Assembly: GCA_033980235.1 (NCBI GenBank)
Contig: CM067075.1
Span: 29,753,385 to 29,817,384, forward strand
Reading direction: 5' to 3'
Source: Diadema setosum
Taxonomy: Eukaryota > Echinodermata > Echinoidea > Diadematoida > Diadematidae
DNA length: 64,000 bases
Below are positions 61,223 to 64,000 of the stretch, in pieces. Within the stretch, counting starts at the first letter, position 1; every line of letters begins with the position of its first letter. Made by a program: the position numbers and the translations under genes. The notes under the pieces were generated by a model. That model did no database searches. It saw only the letters and a program-made list of their open reading frames with translations, and had not been told where the DNA came from.

Positions 61223-63644
61223 CCACACACTTTGTTATCCTATAACATTGGCAGATTAAAGAGACACGGGTAGTCGGTGTGGAGAGAAGTACAGTGCACT
61301 GTATCGTCAAGTTGATTCTTTCAGGATATGCCTCGAGGTTGCCACTAAGGCTGACGCCATACTTTAAATGTCAGATTCATTTGGAGTTTTGATATGTTCG
61401 AATGGTACATAACTTTACTTCTCTACGAAAATAAAACCACTAGATTGAATTGATTCAGGTGAGAATGATTGTTTGATAAAGTGATATTCACTATTAGATA
61501 GTTGGGAAAGGAAAATCCACGTGTTTTATATTTGGAATTGATAAATGAAATGGAAAGTTTAAACTACAGCCACGTTTAAGAGGAATTGTGTAATTATGTC
61601 CATACATGGAATTATTTTCATATAGATACGAAATCTAGGCCCTATAATCTGCATACATAATGTTTTGCCCAGATCCAGGACATCATTGTGGGTCAAGCGA
61701 ATTCCAGTGTACCAATGGTCAGTGCATACCATACTACTGGGAGTGTGATGGGTTCAGTGACTGTTCCGACAACAGCGACGAGCACAACTGTGGTAACTCC
61801 AAAAACACTCTCGTTTTCATCGTCATGTCAGGTTTCACTCTGCAAAACGCAAAATGAAAAAAAAAAGAAACCCTAAAGGTTTCAAGGTTAATCGCTTACA
61901 CTCTGCCATTATCAACTTTCAGGAAAAATACAAAGGAAAAAGAACGACTTTTGCTTCAGTATTGTGAATTTATGTCTTCGAATATTCTCAGTCATCCAGT
62001 TAAAGTACGTCGCAACTCTAAACACACAACAAAGTCCAGCTGAATAGATTATTTTTCTGACAATATAGTTCATGATATTATGAATTAAAGCTGAAACTGG
62101 TACAAACTATGTTTCTGTATGACTGCAGCTTCATCTAAACATACCTTTAATTATTTCAAAACATGTATTTAATGACAGTGAATTTGACGGGTTACTACGT
62201 GATAGTATCTCTCTATAACAACGTATGCCTAGAAACTTTTGATTTTATATGTGCCCTCAGTATTAAAAGCTACATCAACAAGGGATTCTCCTCAAATCTT
62301 GCTTTATGCTTCTTTGGGAAGAAAATGAAAGCTACAGTTTACCGATCCCTGGTCTTACTTTTTTGTTTGCCAGTCATGTACAGGATCAAATAATTATTCA
62401 TCCGACACTGATCTGAAACAATATTGTCAGATGCTCAGTTGTTGTTGTTGTTGTTGTTGTTGCTGTCGTTTTCATTCCCATCCATACCAATTAGCGACAT
62501 ACACGGAGCCGATCCCCTACGAAGGAAGTTGCAATGGCTTTAGCTGTAATTGCCAGGGAACTGACTGCCGGTCATCGAACTGTTACTGCGATACTGCGTG
62601 CTCTGTATTCAACGACTGTTGCAATGACTACAGTTTTTACTGTCCTGACAATGCACTAGGTATGATGGAATAATCGATATTCATTAGTCATTGACATCGT
62701 GGGTATAAAAAGTCACAGGTGAAGGTTCATAAAATGTCAATAATGGTAGCTTACAATTCAGATAATCATTATTAATAAATGTTTACACACACACACACAC
62801 ACACCAAACACACTACATTTTTTTTAACGGAAATAAATACCTACCTACCTACACACACATACTTTGTGTATATATATATATATATACATATATAATACAT
62901 AACAAAACGTTATATGTATACGCAAAATAATGATTCTAATAGTGTGCTAGAATATCACGTCGTAAGTTCAATCAGTAAAATGCAAATATACATTATGATG
63001 GCACCGCCCTAGTAAAAGTAAAGAAAATATCGACTTATTTTGTATCATTATGTGTAGTGAATGGGATATACCTTTTGCAAGCTGTGGACTCCTTGCCGGT
63101 AAGTCTGAATAACTTACTTCCATCTATATCAACTCATACACACTTCAACAAACAAAAACAAAAACAACGAAACAGATATGTGTTCCTTGTTTTGTTGTGC
63201 GCTGTTTGTTTGTTTGTTTTGTTTTGTTTTGTTTCGCTTTTTTTTTTGGGGGGGGGGGGGGTTATGAATCGTCTACAAGAGCAGAGACCCAACTGATTTT
63301 TCGTATTAAGTAGAATTAGAGTACACTCATCTCATTGTCCATGTCACCTATTTTTAGCGACGTGTGTTATCCGAACCGTAGAATGTTAACACGAAAATGA
63401 GTATATTTTCTTCGAAACATCAAAATTGCAGTATTGCCTTACGTGGGCATAATATAAACATCTATCTGTGAGCATAAGTCAATTCATCCCTATCATTATT
63501 ATCTTTCCAACGCACTCTTAGGTCGAAGTTCGACGCCGACGTGAAGTTGCTGCCGTAAGACGTCGAAAACGTCGGGATGCTTTGAAGGAAGGTGTCGATG
63601 ACAAAAGCAAAAATCGTCGTCGTAGACGAAAGGCTGTTGTCTGA
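38208..63644 (+). CDS. Gene B (complete model): secreted ShKT/Thr-linker/LDLa/SMB protein with Arg-rich C-terminus
   Basis: This is the overall gene model; the exons are listed separately. Twenty-three exons join without a frame break to 1845 bases, which is 614 residues plus a stop. The order is signal peptide, ShKT, ShKT, six Thr-rich mini-exons, then linker and LDLa exons in alternation (four linkers, six LDLa), one further LDLa, a somatomedin B domain, a 13-14 residue exon and a polybasic tail. AATAAA signals follow at 63704 and 63868. The last four coding exons correspond one to one with the end of gene A. The gene is therefore probably a tandem paralogue with a rebuilt N-terminal half. 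Some small exons may be missed or alternatively spliced, because 33-base exons are easy to overlook. Confidence 0.8.
38957..39356. mobile_element. Hairpin-rich element, family 3, copy 2, with a 43-base internal duplication
   Basis: The segment aligns with 8812-9172 over its length, including the hairpin near GCCGTGCGTTCGG and CCGGACGCATGG. A 43-base unit beginning GGACGCATGG is duplicated, with starts at 39050, 39093 and a partial third at 39136. Confidence 0.8.
39383..39502 (+). CDS. Gene B exon: ShKT domain 1
   Basis: This 120-base phase 1 to phase 1 exon has acceptor CTGACAG and donor GTAAAT. The cysteine pattern and the motif [24 protein letters not shown] identify a six-cysteine ShKT fold. 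This fold occurs in many secreted animal proteins (for example astacin tails) as well as in sea anemone channel blockers. Nothing here indicates toxicity, and the domain simply follows the signal peptide. Confidence 0.93.
40147..41149. mobile_element. 1 kb foldback element, Tc1/mariner-like ends
   Basis: The ends ACTCAGCAAAAAGAAAG and a T-run followed by TTGCTGAGT are inverted. The arms continue inward with AATTGGCTATCAACC (about 40249) and GGTTGATAGCCAATT (about 41017). They continue with words around CAAGGTACAAAAGTAAAAA and their inverse. A partial extra arm lies at about 41159-41250. There is no transposase. Confidence 0.8.
41831..41938 (+). CDS. Gene B exon: ShKT domain 2
   Basis: This 108-base phase 1 to phase 1 exon has acceptor CGTTTTAG and donor GTAAGT. 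It encodes [26 protein letters not shown] with six cysteines in ShKT spacing. Its intron phases match ShKT 1, so the pair probably arose by duplication. Confidence 0.93.
42134..42162. repeat. (AT)n microsatellite
   Basis: A pure AT run following ATGATA units. Confidence 0.95.
42905..43835 (-). mobile_element. LINE 3' fragment, minus strand, frameshifted
   Basis: Two overlapping minus-strand frames (43801-43460 and 43556-43272) together cover the C-terminal part of a CR1/L2-like reverse transcriptase protein. Recognisable pieces are [26 protein letters not shown] and [12 protein letters not shown]. They lie in different frames, so the copy is dead. A TTTG-rich tail (plus-strand view, about 42905-42930) marks the 3' end. 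Confidence 0.8.
44610..44654 (+). CDS. Gene B exon: Ser/Thr-rich linker
   Basis: This 45-base exon is phase 1 to phase 1, with acceptor GTTCCAG and donor GTAACA. It encodes [14 protein letters not shown]. It is the first of the Thr-rich linker exons after the ShKT pair. It is supported by borders and phase but not by a close copy in the window. Confidence 0.6.
   Translation, partial: VLPLGVPPTPQPLS
45219..45251 (+). CDS. Gene B exon: Thr-rich mini-exon 1
   Basis: This 33-base phase 1 to phase 1 exon encodes [10 protein letters not shown] with split Gly/Asp codons. It is the first of five 33-base exons with the pattern STTEY..TPG. The acceptor is CTTTCAG and the donor GTAAGT. Confidence 0.8.
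45779..46201. mobile_element. TIR element made of TTCGTTATTCCGAAGG words
   Basis: The ends TGGTTACAGCTCGTTATTCC and GGAATAACGAGCTGTAACCA are perfectly inverted. The arms extend for about 40 bases. Further direct and inverted TTCGTTA(T/G)TCCGAAG units fill the left third and the right part of the centre. It is non-coding. Confidence 0.88.
46202..47311 (+). other. Intron without recognised content
   Basis: An AT-rich intron before mini-exon 2. No exon, RNA or mobile element could be supported. Confidence 0.4.
47312..47344 (+). CDS. Gene B exon: Thr-rich mini-exon 2
   Basis: This 33-base phase 1 to phase 1 exon encodes [10 protein letters not shown] between split Gly codons. The acceptor is TTTGCAG and the donor GTAAGC. 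Confidence 0.78.
47797..47829 (+). CDS. Gene B exon: Thr-rich mini-exon 3
   Basis: This 33-base phase 1 to phase 1 exon encodes [10 protein letters not shown] between split Gly codons. It is the first of three copies spaced about 440 bases apart whose introns are also similar. Confidence 0.83.
48237..48269 (+). CDS. Gene B exon: Thr-rich mini-exon 4
   Basis: This 33-base exon encodes [10 protein letters not shown]. The donor is GTAGTA, weaker than its neighbours, so the exon may be skipped in some transcripts. Confidence 0.78.
48682..48714 (+). CDS. Gene B exon: Thr-rich mini-exon 5
   Basis: This 33-base exon encodes [10 protein letters not shown]. The acceptor is CTTTCAG and the donor GTAATC. 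The peptide closely resembles mini-exons 1 and 3. Confidence 0.83.
49081..49272. mobile_element. Small TIR element with AAGAACGACCCAAGTCCA ends
   Basis: AAGAACGACCCAAGTCCA (about 49085) and TGGACTTGGGTCGTTCTT (about 49249-49266) are exact inverse copies. They interrupt intron sequence that continues uninterrupted in the sister units, as at 53490. Confidence 0.75.
49378..49440. repeat. (AT)n microsatellite
   Basis: A long AT dinucleotide run with a few TATT interruptions. Confidence 0.95.
49802..49843 (+). CDS. Gene B exon: linker of unit 1
   Basis: This 42-base phase 1 to phase 1 exon encodes [13 protein letters not shown]. Acceptor GTCTAG and donor GTGAAA. Three sister exons (50912, 53731, 59837) share the TTEEP.ISTT core. 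Confidence 0.87.
50224..50340 (+). CDS. Gene B exon: LDLa of unit 1
   Basis: This 117-base phase 1 to phase 1 exon encodes [20 protein letters not shown] and [16 protein letters not shown], with six cysteines and an intact calcium site. The acceptor is TTGAAAG and the donor GTAAGT. Confidence 0.93.
50912..50956 (+). CDS. Gene B exon: linker of unit 2
   Basis: This 45-base exon encodes [14 protein letters not shown]. Its acceptor (GCATAG) has a poor pyrimidine tract and lies one codon further upstream than in the sister exons. Inclusion is therefore less certain, although the frame is kept. Confidence 0.7.
51628..51744 (+). CDS. Gene B exon: LDLa of unit 2
   Basis: This 117-base exon encodes [20 protein letters not shown] and [16 protein letters not shown]. 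The CIPAW of its sisters is CIAAW here. Six cysteines are kept. Confidence 0.92.
51980..53420. mobile_element. GC-richer insertion with repeated ATCGGAGGCG words
   Basis: Intron sequence shared with sister units breaks off near 51980 and resumes near 53420, so about 1.4 kb was inserted. The insert is relatively GC-rich, with many ATCGGAGGCG, CCTCCGA and GATTCGTACG words in both orientations. Imperfect inverted segments occur, for example CTTAGCGCC (about 52244) and GGCGCTAAG (about 53127), and CTAGCAAC and GTTGCTAG nearby. A poly-C tract lies at about 52819-52832. The family is not known to me. Confidence 0.6.
53731..53772 (+). CDS. Gene B exon: linker of unit 3
   Basis: This 42-base phase 1 to phase 1 exon encodes [13 protein letters not shown]. 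The acceptor is TTGTTTAG and the donor GTGAGA. More than 3 kb of insertions separate it from its LDLa partner at 56995. Confidence 0.87.
54035..54330. repeat. Dispersed repeat with CCTCCGCCAAGGGAGGAGG start
   Basis: The stretch opens with ACCTCCGCCAAGGGAGGAGG and a TTAG tetranucleotide run. It continues with AAATAACTCAAAAAGTAGTT and GGGATGAAACTTGCAG. Repeats with this opening are scattered in many animal genomes, as far as I recall. It marks the left edge of a 2 kb composite insertion that ends near 56012. Confidence 0.55.
54468..54545. repeat. 22-base minisatellite, about 3.5 copies
   Basis: The unit GTGATAGAAAGGCAAAACCC plus TC is repeated at 54468, 54490, 54512 and partially at 54534. It lies inside the composite insertion. 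Confidence 0.9.
55082..55270. mobile_element. Long near-perfect hairpin
   Basis: A 59-base arm from GATGATGGTGG (55114) to ATCACCCC (55172) pairs with 55187-55245 almost without mismatch, leaving a 14-base loop. Weaker pairing extends to AACAAATATCAACTGCTC on the left and GAGCAGTCAATATTTGT on the right. It is compact enough to be a MITE or to encode a hairpin RNA. Confidence 0.85.
55340..56012 (+). mobile_element. LINE 3' fragment A
   Basis: The frame 55344-55595 ends with [25 protein letters not shown] and [12 protein letters not shown], the usual C-terminus of CR1/L2-like proteins. A 3' untranslated part follows and ends at GCAGAAATAAATCAAATCC plus AATC-type tail repeats near 55980-56012. 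The gene's own intron sequence resumes directly afterwards. Confidence 0.8.
56168..56973 (+). mobile_element. LINE 3' fragment B, inserted next to a splice acceptor
   Basis: The fragment is open to the stop near 56672 and carries [17 protein letters not shown] residues, [23 protein letters not shown] and [13 protein letters not shown] of a CR1/L2-like C-terminus. It ends with a GAATTGAATTGA tail. ATAAT stands on both sides (56163-56167 and 56974-56978), fitting a target duplication. Comparison with the intron at 51585-51627 shows that the host sequence CCAACATAATGTTCATC was split. The long frame seen here runs from host intron into the element by chance. Confidence 0.85.
56995..57111 (+). CDS. 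Gene B exon: LDLa of unit 3
   Basis: This 117-base exon encodes [20 protein letters not shown] and [16 protein letters not shown], identical in protein core to unit 1. The acceptor TTGAAAG lies only 16 bases after the LINE target duplication. The donor is GTAGGT. Confidence 0.9.
58076..58189 (+). CDS. Gene B exon: LDLa of unit 4
   Basis: This 114-base exon encodes [20 protein letters not shown] and [15 protein letters not shown], one Asn shorter than its sisters before the last cysteine. No linker exon precedes it. The corresponding intron at 57740-57800 lacks that segment. Confidence 0.92.
58259..58648. mobile_element. Non-autonomous element, family 2, copy 2
   Basis: The segment aligns with 7766-8118 from TAAAGGTATTGTATAG to ACCATCCCTTTAA. 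The right end is better preserved here and is inverted relative to the left, supporting a TIR-type element. Confidence 0.78.
58713..59407. mobile_element. Non-autonomous TIR element, family 1, copy 2
   Basis: The segment is highly similar to 3684-4383 over its entire length, with TATGTGACACTGCACCTC and GAGGTGCACGGTCACATA ends. High identity between the copies suggests recent activity. Confidence 0.88.
59837..59878 (+). CDS. Gene B exon: linker of unit 5
   Basis: This 42-base phase 1 to phase 1 exon encodes [13 protein letters not shown]. The acceptor is TTGTCTAG and the donor GTGAGA. It is nearly identical to the linker at 53731. Confidence 0.88.
60378..60494 (+). CDS. Gene B exon: LDLa of unit 5
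   Basis: This 117-base exon encodes [20 protein letters not shown] and [16 protein letters not shown] with six cysteines. The donor is GTAGGT, as in unit 3. Confidence 0.93.
60974..61090 (+). CDS. Gene B exon: LDLa of unit 6, atypical calcium site
   Basis: This 117-base exon encodes [20 protein letters not shown] and [16 protein letters not shown]. Cysteines are intact. In the calcium loop, Gly after CD is Met and the Asp before the fifth cysteine is Asn, which may weaken Ca2+ binding. No linker exon precedes it. Confidence 0.9.
61193..61218. repeat. (AC)n microsatellite
   Basis: A pure AC run within the intron after unit 6. Confidence 0.93.
61673..61792 (+). CDS. Gene B exon: last LDLa domain
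   Basis: This 120-base phase 1 to phase 1 exon has acceptor TTGCCCAG and donor GTAACT. It encodes [18 protein letters not shown] and [16 protein letters not shown]. It is closer to the LDLa exons of gene A (15565, 26107 and the decayed 29210) than to units 1-6, including the DCSDNSDE core. It therefore belongs to the shared 3' cassette. Confidence 0.93.
61793..62494 (+). other. Intron without recognised content
   Basis: An AT-rich intron ending in a short GTT triplet run (about 62439-62461) that serves as a pyrimidine-rich tract before the SMB exon. Confidence 0.45.
62495..62659 (+). CDS. Gene B exon: somatomedin B-like domain
   Basis: This 165-base phase 1 to phase 1 exon has acceptor CAATTAG and donor GTATGA. 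It encodes [14 protein letters not shown] and [17 protein letters not shown] with ten cysteines in the same spacing as gene A at 29651. The CYCD..C....DCC.DY pattern is diagnostic for the family. Confidence 0.94.
   Translation, partial: RHTRSRSPTKEVAMALAVIARELTAGHRTVTAILRALYSTTVAMTTVFTVLTMH
62785..62892. repeat. (AC)n and (AT)n microsatellites
   Basis: An AC run (about 62786-62804) is followed by CTAC repeats and an AT run (about 62871-62885) in the intron after the SMB exon. Confidence 0.9.
63058..63098 (+). CDS. Gene B exon: short conserved exon
   Basis: This 41-base exon is phase 1 to phase 0, with acceptor TGTGTAG and donor GTAAGT. It encodes [13 protein letters not shown], matching 31246-31286 of gene A in length, phase and sequence. 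Confidence 0.92.
63522..63644 (+). CDS. Gene B last coding exon: Arg-rich C-terminus
   Basis: This 123-base exon starts in phase 0 after CTCTTAG and ends at TGA. It encodes [19 protein letters not shown], a mixed-charge spacer [10 protein letters not shown], and a final run RRRRRKAVV. It lacks the long Glu-rich end of gene A. The RRRKRRD segment fits a furin-type consensus. Confidence 0.92.
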   Translation, partial: VEVRRRREVAAVRRRKRRDALKEGVDDKSKNRRRRRKAVV

Positions 63645-63703
63645 GATGTTACGTACCAAAAAGGAACCGAAATACAGTACCGCATCTGACTTGAATGTGT
63701 ATG

Positions 63704-63709
63704 AATAAA
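63704..63709 (+). terminator. Polyadenylation signal 1 of gene B
   Basis: AATAAA lies 60 bases after the stop codon. It is an early candidate; a second follows at 63868. Confidence 0.5.
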
Positions 63710-63867
63710 TCTGAGAAGGGCTAGAGTCGATATGTACCTCAGAACTGTAACAAAAAATAATCAATATTTACACGTAATTGTATCTCACTTTAGACGTAAA
63801 TGTTTTGTTGTTGATTGCGGCAAAATGATTTTGTATCAGTAACTTCTCAGTTCACAAGTACAAGTTT

Positions 63868-63873
63868 AATAAA
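63868..63873 (+). terminator. Polyadenylation signal 2 of gene B
   Basis: AATAAA, in the context TTTAATAAAAG, lies about 224 bases after the stop codon and is followed by a T-rich, G/T-containing stretch typical of a cleavage region. Confidence 0.55.
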
Positions 63874-64000
63874 AGAACTTTATCTTTGCGATAACAGCAA
63901 TGTGCCTTCTAGGTATATTATTTGCATCACACTTTATTTCTTTTAAACGTGGACTATCAAAGCAGGCTGAAGTCGGTAGAGATAAAAGTATCTCAGCGAC

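Overview
The window is animal nuclear DNA. Coding sequence is split into small exons, mostly 30-330 bases, with AG/GT borders and long AT-rich introns full of transposon debris. The mix of extracellular modules (LDL-receptor class A, MAM, SRCR, ShKT, somatomedin B) and the repeat families suggest a marine invertebrate deuterostome, most likely an echinoderm. This is an inference; no species is claimed, and amphioxus or a hemichordate cannot be excluded.

Two tandem plus-strand genes fill the window. Gene A enters from the left and ends at 32377. Its visible order is LDLa (1224), Thr-rich linker (2327), SRCR (6192), MAM (8203/9965/10886), linker (15167), LDLa (15565), MAM (16290/20650/22300), linker (23516), LDLa (26107), LDLa (28978), a decayed LDLa exon (about 29210), somatomedin B (29651), a short exon (31246) and an Arg-rich C-terminus (32207). 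Gene B (38208-63644) looks complete in frame: signal peptide, two ShKT domains, a run of Thr-rich mini-exons, a tandem set of linker plus LDLa exons, a last LDLa, somatomedin B, the same short exon, and an Arg-rich C-terminus. My 23-exon model of B sums to 1845 bases (614 residues) with all phases compatible. Nearly all junctions are phase 1, the usual condition for exon shuffling.

The two genes share their 3' cassette (LDLa, somatomedin B, a 13-14 residue exon, polybasic tail) but differ upstream. They are therefore probably paralogues whose N-terminal halves were replaced or rebuilt. Both products should be secreted or extracellular and could act in matrix, mucus or recognition. No specific function can be read from sequence.

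Between and inside the genes lie many mobile elements: foldback and TIR elements (some nested three deep), LINE 3' fragments, a probable solo LTR, a tRNA-derived SINE, a 2.7 kb element built of CACAGTGTGGTA-like motifs, and a TTAA-flanked 2.1 kb element. Several repeats occur twice in the window. Intergenic DNA runs from 32378 to 38207 and holds a possible TATA promoter for gene B.
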